Shown one piece after another: positions 51,200 through 59,825 of a stretch of DNA of 64,000 bases. The notes under the pieces are model-generated. The model had not been told where the DNA came from and did no database searches. It saw nothing but the letters and a program-made list of their open reading frames with translations. The DNA is taken from the NCBI RefSeq assembly GCF_018449695.1, contig NZ_JAAVUY010000012.1, positions 181,135-245,134 of the forward strand, in the 5' to 3' direction. A program made the translations under genes and the position numbers. The DNA is from Bradyrhizobium sp. dw_411 (GTDB lineage Bacteria > Pseudomonadota > Alphaproteobacteria > Rhizobiales > Xanthobacteraceae). Every line of letters starts with the position of its first letter. The first letter of the stretch is position 1.

Positions 51200-51655
51200 G
51201 TGACAGCCCAGCTCAAATTGATCGCGCTCGATCCCGATGACCTCGCGGTGATTTCTGCGCATGTGCAGGACGCGCGCGTCCAGACCTCTGACATCATCTG
51301 GCGGCAAAGCGAGAAGCGGCTGGTGGTCGGCATGAACCGGCTGGATTGGGAGCAAACCCTGACAGGGGAGACCGAGCCCCGCCGCCTGATTGCGGCATTG
51401 CGCTTCGACCGCGTGCTGGCGTGTAAATCGCGCAATATCGATCTAGAGGCGCCGGAAGTCGCGCTGGAACTGCTCGGAATCGAATTTCACCCCGGCGAGG
51501 CGCCCGGCGGCAGCGCGGTGCTGATGTTCAGCCAAGGCGGCGCGCTCCGGCTGGATGTCGAGTGCCTGGAATGCGAACTGGCCGATCTCGGCGTGGATGA
51601 GCTCGGTACCAGCGATCTCGGCGCGGGCGCGGAACCCTCGGGACTGGACGCCTAG
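51200..51655 (+). CDS. DUF2948 family protein
   Basis: The 151-residue product has the layout of a short alphaproteobacterial family, DUF2948: LKLIALDPDDLAVISAHVQD, DIIWRQSEKRLVVGMNRLDW, and a later LRLDVECLECELADLG. Start is GTG at 51200. This gene commonly lies between murA and hisD in Rhizobiales. Function unknown. Confidence 0.82.
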   Translation: MTAQLKLIALDPDDLAVISAHVQDARVQTSDIIWRQSEKRLVVGMNRLDWEQTLTGETEPRRLIAALRFDRVLACKSRNIDLEAPEVALELLGIEFHPGEAPGGSAVLMFSQGGALRLDVECLECELADLGVDELGTSDLGAGAEPSGLDA

Positions 51656-51693
51656 AACTGGCCGTCATTCCGGGGCGATATCGAGCGCCAGTT

Positions 51694-51787
51694 CGTAGGG
51701 TGGGCAAAGGCGCTCTTGCGCCGTGCCCACCATCCCTTGAGGATGCAAATTAGATCGGTGGGCACGCTGCGCTTTGCCCACCCTACG
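51694..51787. repeat. Dispersed palindromic repeat, family B, copy 2
   Basis: CGTAGGGTGGGCAAAGGCGC at the left and GCGCTTTGCCCACCCTACG at the right, with GCGCCGTGCCCACC and GGTGGGCACGC inner arms. Same architecture as 17436-17525. Confidence 0.85.
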
Positions 51788-51872
51788 GACCTGAATTAGA
51801 CAATACGCAAGGGTTGACGGCGATTTGCCGCCGCGCCATTGAGCAATGGGTACTCCCGCCCGGAAAGCCACC

Positions 51873-53168
51873 ATGCCCCTTCGCCTCGATCAAAGCAGCG
51901 CCGATTTCACCACGAGATTTGCGAGTTTTCTCGCAATGAAACGCGAGGTCGCGGCCGATATCGAGGCCGCGACCCGGGCCATCGTCAACGATGTCGCCGC
52001 GCGAGGCGACGCGGCGCTGCTCGAGGCGACGCACAAGTTCGATCGGCTTAAGCTTGACGCCGGCGGTCTGCGCATCACGCCGGCCGAAATCGATGCCGCG
52101 GTGAAGGCCTGTGACGGAAAAACGCTTGAAGCGCTTGAATTCGCCCGTGACCGGATCGAGGTTTTTCACCGCCAGCAATTGCCGAAAGACCAGCGCTTCA
52201 CCGATGCACTTGGCGTCGAACTCGGCTGGCGCTGGAGCGCGATCGAAGCGGTCGGACTTTATGTGCCCGGCGGCACCGCCGCCTATCCGTCCTCGGTGCT
52301 GATGAACGCCGTGCCCGCAAAAGTCGCCGGTGTCGGGCGTGTGGCGATGGTGGTGCCGTCGCCCGACGGCAAGCTCAATCCGCTGGTGCTGGCGGCCGCC
52401 CATCTCGGCGGCGTGTCCGAGATCTATCGCGTCGGCGGCGCGCAGGCCGTGGCGGCGCTGGCCTGGGGCACGGCGACCATTGCGCCGGTGGCGAAGATCG
52501 TTGGCCCGGGCAATGCCTATGTCGCCGCCGCCAAGCGGCTGGTGTTCGGCAAGGTCGGCATCGACATGATCGCGGGCCCCTCGGAAGTGCTTGTGATCGC
52601 CGACGCGACCGGCAATGCCGGCTGGATCGCGGCCGATCTGCTGGCGCAGGCCGAGCACGACGTCAACGCGCAGTCGATCCTGATCACCGACGATATTGCA
52701 CTCGCCGCCGATGTTGAGCGCGCAGTCGAGGCGCAACTGGCGACCTTGCCGCGTGCGGAAATCGCGCGGGCCTCGTGGAATGAGTTCGGCGCCGTTATCC
52801 TGGTCAAGAATCTCAGTGAGTCCGTGGCGCTGGCGAATGCGATCGCTGCCGAGCATCTGGAAATCATGACCGCGGACCCCGAAGCGCTCTCCGTGCAGAT
52901 CCGCAATGCGGGCGCGATCTTCCTCGGTCCGCATACGCCCGAAGCGATCGGCGATTATGTCGGCGGCTCCAACCATGTGCTGCCGACGGCGCGTTCGGCG
53001 CGGTTCTCGTCCGGGCTCGGCGTGCTCGACTTCATGAAGCGAACCTCGATCCTGAAATGCGGACCGGACCAGTTGCGGGTGCTGGGACCGGCGGCGATGA
53101 CGCTGGGCAAGGCCGAAGGCCTCGATGCGCATGCGCGGTCGATCGGGCTGCGCCTCAATCTGTCATGA
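51873..53168 (+). CDS. hisD: Histidinol dehydrogenase
   Basis: Catalyses the last two oxidations of histidine biosynthesis. The 431-residue product has the family signature region DMIAGPSEVLVIADATGN, AEHDVNAQSILITDD, and the zinc/active-site histidines in EHLEIM and GGSNHVLPT. I start at ATG 51873 (MPLRLDQSSADF), the conserved N-terminus, preceded by GGAAAG; an ATG at 51846 adds nine residues. Its stop overlaps the ATG of UPF0262. Confidence 0.95.
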   Translation: MPLRLDQSSADFTTRFASFLAMKREVAADIEAATRAIVNDVAARGDAALLEATHKFDRLKLDAGGLRITPAEIDAAVKACDGKTLEALEFARDRIEVFHRQQLPKDQRFTDALGVELGWRWSAIEAVGLYVPGGTAAYPSSVLMNAVPAKVAGVGRVAMVVPSPDGKLNPLVLAAAHLGGVSEIYRVGGAQAVAALAWGTATIAPVAKIVGPGNAYVAAAKRLVFGKVGIDMIAGPSEVLVIADATGNAGWIAADLLAQAEHDVNAQSILITDDIALAADVERAVEAQLATLPRAEIARASWNEFGAVILVKNLSESVALANAIAAEHLEIMTADPEALSVQIRNAGAIFLGPHTPEAIGDYVGGSNHVLPTARSARFSSGLGVLDFMKRTSILKCGPDQLRVLGPAAMTLGKAEGLDAHARSIGLRLNLS

Positions 53169-53659
53169 CCAACCCGCCCGCCGACGACGATTCGCAAAAC
53201 CGCATCGTCGCGGTGACGCTCGATGAGGAATCGATCGGGCGTTCCGGTCCCGACATCGAGCATGAGCGCGCGATTGCGATCTACGATCTTGTCGAGCAAA
53301 ATCTGTTCGCGCCCGAGGGCGCCGAAGGCGGCCCGTTCACGCTGCATATCGGCATCACCGGCAACCGGCTGATGTTCGACATCCGCCGTGAAGACGGCGC
53401 GCCTGTCGTGGCGCATCTGTTGTCGCTGACGCCGTTCCGGCGAATCGTGAAAGACTATTTCATGATCTGCGACAGCTATTATCAGGCGATCCGCACCGCT
53501 ACGCCGGACAAGATCGAGGCTATCGACATGGGCCGCCGCGGCATTCACGACGAAGGCTCACGCACCCTGCAGGAGCGGTTGAAGGGCAAGGTGCGGGTCG
53601 ATTTCGAAACCTCCCGCCGGCTGTTCACGCTGATCTGCGTGCTGCACTGGAAAGGCTAG
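53165..53659 (+). CDS. UPF0262 family protein
   Basis: The 164-residue product has the family features RIVAVTLDEESIGRSGPDIE, FTLHIGITGNRLMFDIRRED and FRRIVKDYFMICDSYYQAI. The family is almost confined to alphaproteobacteria and has no known function. It begins in ATGA overlap with hisD and precedes the phosphatase gene by 3 bases, a conserved cluster. Confidence 0.9.
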   Translation: MTNPPADDDSQNRIVAVTLDEESIGRSGPDIEHERAIAIYDLVEQNLFAPEGAEGGPFTLHIGITGNRLMFDIRREDGAPVVAHLLSLTPFRRIVKDYFMICDSYYQAIRTATPDKIEAIDMGRRGIHDEGSRTLQERLKGKVRVDFETSRRLFTLICVLHWKG

Positions 53660-53662
53660 CGC

Positions 53663-54130
53663 GTGGGCTCGCCGCCGCGCGTGCGCACGCCGCAGGCCGT
53701 GCTGTTCGCATGCGGTTTCAACAGCGTGCGTTCGCCGATGGCCGAGAGCCTGTTGCAGCAGATGTTTCCCCATGCGCTCTATGTCAAATCCGCAGGCGTC
53801 AAGAAGGGCGAACTCGATCCGTTCGCGGTCGCTGTGATGGCCGAGCTCGGCCAGGATATTTCCAGCCACAGGCCGATGACCTTCGAGGAACTCGACGACT
53901 GGGAAGGGCTCAATTTCGACCTCATCATCACGCTGTCGCCGGAGGCGCATCACAAGGCGCTGGAGCTGACGCACACGATCGCGGCCGACGTGGAATATTG
54001 GCCCACCCACGATCCGACCGGGGCCGACGGCAATCGCGAGCAGAAGCTGCAGGCCTATCGCGAGGTCTGCGACAGCCTGCTGCTGCGCATCCGCAAGCGG
54101 TTTTCGAAGGTCGGCGCGGCTAGCGGCTAG
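53663..54130 (+). CDS. Low-molecular-weight phosphotyrosine phosphatase family protein
   Basis: The 155-residue product has the phosphate loop CGFNSVRSP with the nucleophilic cysteine at residue 17, and the acid aspartate in WPTHDPTGADG. The family includes protein tyrosine phosphatases and arsenate reductases; the residues visible favour phosphatase-like chemistry. Start GTG at 53663. It is part of the hisD-UPF0262 run. Confidence 0.88.
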   Translation: MGSPPRVRTPQAVLFACGFNSVRSPMAESLLQQMFPHALYVKSAGVKKGELDPFAVAVMAELGQDISSHRPMTFEELDDWEGLNFDLIITLSPEAHHKALELTHTIAADVEYWPTHDPTGADGNREQKLQAYREVCDSLLLRIRKRFSKVGAASG

Positions 54131-54314
54131 GGAGTTGCTTCGTTCCACGCGATGGCGTGATTCGGGACTTTGGCCATGACAGTTTTCTTTCAATCGCCAC
54201 TGCCGGGGGCCACGGGTTCCGGCTTTTCGCGGGGGCTAGCCGGTTGTCTCAGCGAACCCCTTCCGATAGGTTCCGCGCGCATCCCGCCCGAATCCTCCCG
54301 CCGATAAAATCCGC

Positions 54315-54938
54315 ATGCTAGGCCGCCCCAAATTCGTTCTTGCTTCCGGTTCACCGCGACGGCTCAGCCTGCTCAACCAGGCCGGCATCGAGCCCGATGC
54401 ATTGCGCCCGGCCGATGTCGACGAGACCCCGAAGCGGGGCGAGTTGCCGCGGGCCTGTGCCAATCGGCTGGCCCGCGCCAAGGCCGACGCCGCGCTCAAA
54501 TCGGTGCAGCTCGACGACGAATTGCGCGGCGCCTTCATTCTGGCCGCCGACACCGTGGTCGCGGTCGGCCGCCGTATTTTGCCGAAGGCGAATCTGGTCG
54601 ACGAGGCCTCGCAATGCCTGCGGTTACTGTCGGGGCGCAACCACCGCGTCTACACCGCGGTCTGTCTGGTGACGCCGAAGGAAGCCTTCCGCCAGCGCCT
54701 GATCGAGACCCGCGTGCGCTTCAAGCGGTTGAGCGAGGACGACATCCAGGCCTATATCGGCTCCGGCGAATGGCGCGGCAAAGCCGGCGGCTATGCCGTG
54801 CAGGGCATCGCCGGATCTTTCGTGGTCAAGATGGTCGGCTCCTACACCAATATTGTCGGGTTGCCGCTGTACGAATCGATCACGCTGCTCGGCGGCGAAG
54901 GTTTCCCGATTCGCTTCGGCTGGCTGAATGCCAGCTAA
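54315..54938 (+). CDS. maf: Maf-family nucleotide pyrophosphatase
   Basis: Hydrolyses non-canonical nucleoside triphosphates. The 207-residue product has FVLASGSPRRLSLLNQAGI, ILAADTVVAVGRRIL, and SGEWRGKAGGYAVQGIAGSF with the catalytic residues in place. Start MLGRPKFVLASGSPRR. It overlaps yacG by 11 bases. The 184 bases upstream hold no gene. Confidence 0.93.
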   Translation: MLGRPKFVLASGSPRRLSLLNQAGIEPDALRPADVDETPKRGELPRACANRLARAKADAALKSVQLDDELRGAFILAADTVVAVGRRILPKANLVDEASQCLRLLSGRNHRVYTAVCLVTPKEAFRQRLIETRVRFKRLSEDDIQAYIGSGEWRGKAGGYAVQGIAGSFVVKMVGSYTNIVGLPLYESITLLGGEGFPIRFGWLNAS

Positions 54939-55137
54939 ACCACCAGACGACGCCGTTCCCGGCAAATCGGGCGCCAAAGCGCCGGGTACAAAATCTTGCC
55001 CGATCTGCGGCAAACCGGCCGTCGAGGCCTCAAAGCCCTTCTGTTCGGAACGCTGCCGGGATGTCGATTTGAACCGCTGGCTGTCGAATTCCTACGCCAT
55101 TCCGGGCCGAGATAACGAAGACGAAGACGCCGAGTAG
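54928..55137 (+). CDS. yacG: DNA gyrase inhibitor YacG (zinc-binding)
   Basis: The 69-residue product has the four zinc cysteines in SCPICGKP and FCSERCRDVDLNRWL, the YacG signature. It is thought to inhibit DNA gyrase by binding GyrB. It overlaps the maf end by 11 bases, a gene order shared in many alphaproteobacteria. Acidic C-terminal tail. Confidence 0.92.
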   Translation: MPAKPPDDAVPGKSGAKAPGTKSCPICGKPAVEASKPFCSERCRDVDLNRWLSNSYAIPGRDNEDEDAE

Positions 55138-55173
55138 GGATATTCGAGCGTTTTCATGGTTTTAGCACGAAGC

Positions 55174-55202
55174 TGGACACGGCTGCCCGGCCTGACTATA
55201 AA
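55174..55202 (+). promoter_or_regulatory. Promoter of tRNA-Phe
   Basis: TGGACA (55174-55179), a 17-base spacer and TATAAA (55197-55202), each matching the sigma70 consensus at five of six positions, about 30 bases before the mature tRNA 5' end. Confidence 0.7.
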
Positions 55203-55233
55203 CCGGCGCTCGTTGGGCCTCGGCTCGCGAAGT

Positions 55234-55309
55234 GCCCAGGTAGCTCAGTTGGTAGAGCATGCGACTGAAAATCGCAGTGTCGGTGGTTCGATCCCGCCCC
55301 TGGGCACCA
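55234..55309 (+). tRNA. tRNA-Phe (anticodon GAA)
   Basis: Acceptor GCCCAGG/CCTGGGC, D-arm GCTC/GAGC, anticodon stem GCGAC/ATCGC-type around loop with GAA, T-arm with GGTTCGATCC, and encoded CCA at 55307-55309. Complete and functional-looking; a decayed integrase start lies 85 bases downstream. Confidence 0.96.
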
Positions 55310-55393
55310 TGCAGCTTTTAAGCCTTTGTTTTGAAAGCAAATAAGCAAAATCAAGGAGTTGACGCTACCCGCCTGGTACAAAAGGTTGGTATA

Positions 55394-55592
55394 ATGTCCC
55401 TTGCAATGTCACGTCCCTGGAAGCATCCCCGCACTGGTGTTTACTACCTCCGAAAAGTGGTGCCGGATGACTTGCGTCAACTGGTCGGCAAGCGCGAAGA
55501 AAAGCGAAGCCTCGAGACCGCGACCCCGCAAAAGCCAAACATCGACATGCCGAAGCTCTCGCCGATGTTGAGGTCAGGTGAGGTGGGCTAAC
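55394..55592 (+). pseudogene. Frameshifted remnant of an integrase N-terminus (DUF6538-like)
   Basis: The start MSRPWKHPRTGVYYLRKVVP and LVGKREEKRSLETATP matches the N-terminal domain found on many phage-type tyrosine recombinases. The frame then shifts at a CCCC run (55524-55527): the next frame reads AKAKHRHAEALADVEVR, as expected. A 5-base duplication AGGTG-AGGTG (55576-55585) shifts the frame again, after which RWAN continues. No recombinase catalytic part follows. It is a dead relic of an element integrated at tRNA-Phe. Confidence 0.75.
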
Positions 55593-55713
55593 CGGCGTCG
55601 CTTCGCCATACGTCAGGTCGGTCAACAGAAAGCGAGATGCCGGTTAAGTCATTTCCGTTTCGGACCCGACAGCATCGAGCGAACAATAAAGATTCTTGGT
55701 CGCTAACTGTCCA

Positions 55714-57051
55714 CTAGTTCGAGAGATTCTCTTTCAGTGTTCGTCCCGTATATTCGGTCCGGTAACGTCCGCGCCGTTGCAATTCGGGAACCAGGAAATC
55801 GACCACATTGAGCAGATCGCGCGGCGTAGCTGGCGGATGAGCGATCATGAAGCCACCTTTCTCACCGGTCGCGACAAAAATTTCCTCGAGATAGTCGGCA
55901 ACCTTATCGGGCGTTCCGTACACGACCTGATCGTGCGAAGACGTATGATGCATCATCTGGTCGTAGAATTCGCTGCGAGACATTTCTTTTTTCGGATCGA
56001 GCGCACGCGTGATATTCAGGAAGCCGACAGGCGACGCGTTGGACGCCGTAATCTCCGCATTGATCTCCTCGATGGTAAAGCGCTCCGGAAGCCGGGAGAG
56101 GTCGTATCCGATCTGGTGCGATAGAAAAGCGCCGATGCCGTCGGCCGGGACGGCTGTCATCAGGAGGCGCTCGTAGCGGCGCTTCGCTTCCTGCGCAGAT
56201 TCTTCCACAATCAGCACGACGTCCCAGAACATCCCGACACTCTCGGGATCGCGGCCTTCCGCCACCAGGGCCTTGTCGAGTTCCTGGCGATGCTTGACCT
56301 GCTTTTCAAGCCCAGGGCTCAAGGCAAAGACATAGTCGGCGACCCGTGCAGAACCCTTGATGCCACGCGGCGATGCCCCGGCTTGCACCAGCACCGGCCG
56401 GCCTTGCGGTGACGGGACGCAGGACAGGGGGCCTTCGACTTTGAAAAACTTGCCGGCGTGATGGATTGCCTTGACCTTGGAAGGGTCGGCCACAAATCCG
56501 GTTTCGCGGTCCCATTTGAAGGCATCTGGCGCGACGCTGGCCCATAGAGCTTTGCAAACGTCTACAAACTCCTCCATTCGTTCGTATCGCTCGGCATGGT
56601 CCATCAATTCGTCAAACCCGTAATTCATGGCGTCCGCTCGACGGGTCGACGTGATGACGTTGAACGCGATGCGGCCATTAGTGACATGATCGAGCGAATT
56701 AAGCAGTCGCGCCACATAGAACGGATGCATAAACGTCGACGAGTACGTCAACCCGAAACCGATATGACGTGTGTTGCGCGACATCGCTGCGATGAACGGA
56801 CTCATGTCCTGCCGGGGCCAGCCAATGCCCCATTGGACCGCAGCATCGATCGAGCCGGCCCACGTGTTCGGGATGCCGCTACCGTCGCCAAAGAAAATGA
56901 AGTCGAGCAGCCCGCGTTCGGCGATCCCGGCTATTTCCTCGTACATGCGAATGTCAGGAAATTGCGTGTGGCTCCACGAGCCGGGCGTGCGCCAACGGCC
57001 GTCCAGGTGAGTCCAGGACAGGTCATATCCGAGATGAATGTGTTTCTTCAT
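55714..57051 (-). CDS. Flavin-dependent monooxygenase of the LLM class (NtaA/SnaA type)
   Basis: The 445-residue product has the family features HIHLGYDLSWTHLDGRWRTP, DFIFFGDGSGIPNT, GLTYSSTFMHPFYVARLLNS, GRIAFNVITSTRRADAMNYG and VLVQAGASPRGIKGSARVAD. Members are FMNH2-dependent enzymes such as nitrilotriacetate monooxygenase, pristinamycin and desulfurisation enzymes, and RutA relatives; they need a separate flavin reductase, absent here. Start ATG 57051 gives MKKHIHLGYD; an upstream reading to 57120 is low complexity. Downstream of the molybdenum hydroxylase large subunit on the same strand, probably co-transcribed. Confidence 0.88.
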   Translation of the reverse strand: MKKHIHLGYDLSWTHLDGRWRTPGSWSHTQFPDIRMYEEIAGIAERGLLDFIFFGDGSGIPNTWAGSIDAAVQWGIGWPRQDMSPFIAAMSRNTRHIGFGLTYSSTFMHPFYVARLLNSLDHVTNGRIAFNVITSTRRADAMNYGFDELMDHAERYERMEEFVDVCKALWASVAPDAFKWDRETGFVADPSKVKAIHHAGKFFKVEGPLSCVPSPQGRPVLVQAGASPRGIKGSARVADYVFALSPGLEKQVKHRQELDKALVAEGRDPESVGMFWDVVLIVEESAQEAKRRYERLLMTAVPADGIGAFLSHQIGYDLSRLPERFTIEEINAEITASNASPVGFLNITRALDPKKEMSRSEFYDQMMHHTSSHDQVVYGTPDKVADYLEEIFVATGEKGGFMIAHPPATPRDLLNVVDFLVPELQRRGRYRTEYTGRTLKENLSN

Positions 57052-57147
57052 AGGATCACCCAATTTGGTTTTCGTTATTGTTTTTTTAGTCTTCGGCAGA
57101 CTCTTCGGTATTCTTGGCAAGGATCATGCCGGTTGATTTTTATCCGC

Positions 57148-59490
57148 TTATGAACCCGGGCGAGGGTAGTTTTCGCGAGAGCGGTCGATCTGCTTCTTGA
57201 GGCGCAACGGCGTGATCGGCAGCCGTGTGATGACGCCATCCCATTGCAAGGCATCCTCCACTGCATTTGCGATCGCAGCGCCTGCGCCGTTTATGCCGCC
57301 TTCGCCTGCGCCTCTCATGCCAAGCGGGTTCACCGGCGAGGGAACGTCCTGGGAGATGATGATTTGAACGTCCGGCACTTCGTGCAGTGTCGGCAAAAGG
57401 TAATCCGCAAAGGTGGTCGATAGCGGGTCGCCCATTTCGGAATAGGTGAATTCTTCCAACAGCGCGCCGCCGATCCCTTGTGCGCATCCGCCGGCGATCT
57501 GGCCCTCGACCAGCATCGGATTGACGGCACGACCGGCTTCGTGCGCCACGATATATTTTTCGATTCTAACGGCACCCGTTTCGCGATCGACGTTCACCAT
57601 CGCGATGTGCACGCCGTAGGAAAACGCCATTCGGTCGGTCTTGTGCCAGCCCTCCGCGATCAAGCCCGGGTCGCGGTCGCCGAGCAGCGGCGATCCCGGC
57701 GCGACACGTCGGGCAATCTCAGCAAGCGATATGGACGCGCCCGCGCCCTTACGCGCGAAGACTTGCCCATCCTTGACGTCGAGATCGGCCGCCGGCGCCT
57801 GCAGCAGGTCGGATGCGAATGAAAGGATCTTCTCGCGCAGCTTGAGGCCCGTCTCGTGCACGGCGCTGCCGGTCAATACAGTCGCGCGCGAGGCGTGCGC
57901 GCCGATCCCGTAGGGAATGCGGTCCGTCTGGCCATGAACAACACGCACTTTTTTGTAGTCCACGCCGATGGCCTGTCCGCAGATTTGGGCCATCACCGTT
58001 TCGAATCCTTGCCCGACCGAGGCGCCGCCGGTGATGAGCTCCACGCAGCCATCGGTGTCGATGCTGGCTCTTGCGCCGTCGGCCGGACCGCGGCCACTTT
58101 CGTCGTAGAAGACACTGATGCCGAGGCCGACCGATTCGCCATTGGTGCGCCTGCGCGCAACTTCTTCGCGCAGATTTTCGTAGGCGGCCGCCTTTAGGGT
58201 CTTCTGGAACAGCTCCGGGTAGTTGCCGGAATCGAGGATGGTTGTTTCGGCTCCGGGCTGATCGAATTTTCGCACGTGCGGCATGTCCTCGGGTTGGAGG
58301 AGATTGCGTCGGCGAATTTCGGTTCGCGAAATGCCGAGCTTGCGGGCCGCGACATCGAGCAAACGCTCCCTGACGAACGAAGCTTCATAGGCGCCGGGTG
58401 CACGGTAGGTCGCCGCCGGTGTCTTGTTGGTGAGCCTAAAATGCGCAACGCCGCGATAGCTCGGAACGCGGTAGGGCCCAGGAAGGGATCCCATCGTCAT
58501 ATACGCAACGTTCACGCCGTGGGTGCGGATGTAAGCGCCCTGATCGTGAAAAAATACGTCATCCAGACCGAGGATATGGCCGTCGGCATCCAGAGCCAAG
58601 CGGGCACGATGGTGTTGCTGGCGTGAATGGTTGGTTGCCATCAAATGCTCGCGCCGATCTTCGATCCATTTGATCGGGCGGCGCAGCCGCATCGCTGCTA
58701 CCAGGACCAGCACATCCTCGGGATAAAGTTCGCCCCTTACCCCAAAGCCGCCTCCGACGTGCAATTCGTGCAAATGCAGCGAGCCCGGATTGCGCCCAAG
58801 CATGCGCGCGAGGGTAACGCGATTGCGATGCGGAATCTTGGCGGCACCGTACAGCCGCAGCATGTCCTGGCCGACATCGTAGACGCCGATCGCGCCGCGG
58901 GTTTCCATCGGAATGGCGGAGTGGCGACCGATATCAAGCTCAAGCTCGACGACCGTGTGCGCGTCGGCAAAGGCGCGGTCCACATTCCCGTAACTCTGCT
59001 TGAGCACGGTTGCTTCGGTCGAGCTCTTTTCGTCAAAAGCCCCAGGCGGGCGCGTCGCATCGATCAGGACCGGAAGCGTATCGATTTCGATCTGCACCAA
59101 TTCCGCGGCGTCTTCCGCCGTATATGCGCTCGAAGCGAAAACGGCGGCGACAGGTTCACCGACATATCGCACGCGCTTCCCGGCCAGGACGGGTTGTCGG
59201 TAGACCGCCAGTGCTTCGGGCGCAGGATCCCGATAATCCACCGGCGCTACATCACGAACGTCGTCGCCGGTCCAGATCGCGAAAACGCCGGGCGCGGCCA
59301 TTGCTTCCGTGATATCGATTTTCGTGATCTCGCCATTGGCGACGGGCGAGCGAACGATGCGCATGTGCAGTTGATGCGGCAGCGAAAAATCGCCGGCGAA
59401 GCGGCCGGCGCCGGTGATCAGCGCGAAATCCTCGAGGCGCTCGACGGCGCGCCCGATCAAGCCATCAGAATGTGTGTTTGTCTGATCCAC
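57148..59490 (-). CDS. Molybdenum hydroxylase large subunit (xanthine dehydrogenase/CoxL family)
   Basis: The 780-residue product binds the molybdenum cofactor. The N-terminal Ald_Xan_dh domain begins IGRAVERLEDFALITGAGRF, with RYVGEPVAAVFA; MoCo regions are ELHVGGGFGVRGELYPEDVL, the substrate loop YRAPGAYEASFVRERLLD, GGASVGQGFETVMAQI, and the catalytic glutamate in RGAGEGGINGAGAAIANAV. The CO dehydrogenase loop AYxCSFR is absent (GAYEASFVRE), so it hydroxylates some aromatic or aldehyde substrate. The FAD and FeS subunits are encoded divergently at 59826-61159. Confidence 0.93.
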   Translation of the reverse strand: MDQTNTHSDGLIGRAVERLEDFALITGAGRFAGDFSLPHQLHMRIVRSPVANGEITKIDITEAMAAPGVFAIWTGDDVRDVAPVDYRDPAPEALAVYRQPVLAGKRVRYVGEPVAAVFASSAYTAEDAAELVQIEIDTLPVLIDATRPPGAFDEKSSTEATVLKQSYGNVDRAFADAHTVVELELDIGRHSAIPMETRGAIGVYDVGQDMLRLYGAAKIPHRNRVTLARMLGRNPGSLHLHELHVGGGFGVRGELYPEDVLVLVAAMRLRRPIKWIEDRREHLMATNHSRQQHHRARLALDADGHILGLDDVFFHDQGAYIRTHGVNVAYMTMGSLPGPYRVPSYRGVAHFRLTNKTPAATYRAPGAYEASFVRERLLDVAARKLGISRTEIRRRNLLQPEDMPHVRKFDQPGAETTILDSGNYPELFQKTLKAAAYENLREEVARRRTNGESVGLGISVFYDESGRGPADGARASIDTDGCVELITGGASVGQGFETVMAQICGQAIGVDYKKVRVVHGQTDRIPYGIGAHASRATVLTGSAVHETGLKLREKILSFASDLLQAPAADLDVKDGQVFARKGAGASISLAEIARRVAPGSPLLGDRDPGLIAEGWHKTDRMAFSYGVHIAMVNVDRETGAVRIEKYIVAHEAGRAVNPMLVEGQIAGGCAQGIGGALLEEFTYSEMGDPLSTTFADYLLPTLHEVPDVQIIISQDVPSPVNPLGMRGAGEGGINGAGAAIANAVEDALQWDGVITRLPITPLRLKKQIDRSRENYPRPGS

Positions 59491-59825
59491 TGATGCTGTC
59501 TCGCGCCTGTATGCGAACCGGACAAGGTTTAACCGTTTCGTCCCGCTGTCTTCCGAACGGAGCGATCACAATAACGATGCTTGAGCCTTCGGCTGACCGA
59601 TATCTCGTCAAGATGCCTCGAAGTTGGGCAGTGTTGGTGCGCCATTCGAACGTGACATTGGCAAAACATCACCATCAAAAAATTTAGTCAAGCGACTTGA
59701 TTCCGCATCACCGCTTCAGCACACTCCCCGCAGGCATTGGAGCTTCACGAGATGATGATTGTGTCGGACGAGAGATCCGCGCCGTTCGCAGTGGTTTGCG
59801 ACGGAGCGTGGCGATCGGGGACAGC
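59491..59825. other. Divergent promoter region of the molybdenum hydroxylase genes
   Basis: 335 bases between the large subunit (leftward) and the FAD subunit (rightward). It contains a palindrome-like TTAGTCAAGCGACTTG at 59684-59699, probably an operator. The apparent extension of the FAD subunit reading back to 59697 is not supported. No other feature recognised. Confidence 0.5.
59684..59699. promoter_or_regulatory. Candidate TetR operator, TTAGTCAAGCGACTTG
   Basis: Nearly symmetric TTAGTCA-AG-CGACTTG, closely related to TTAGTCA-AG-TGACTAA at 61295-61310. It lies within the divergent promoter of the molybdenum hydroxylase genes. Confidence 0.45.

Noticed and set aside
57148..59490. Call as aerobic CO dehydrogenase large subunit (CoxL form I)
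   Set aside because: The diagnostic AYxCSFR loop is replaced by AYEASFVRE, so CO oxidation is not supported.
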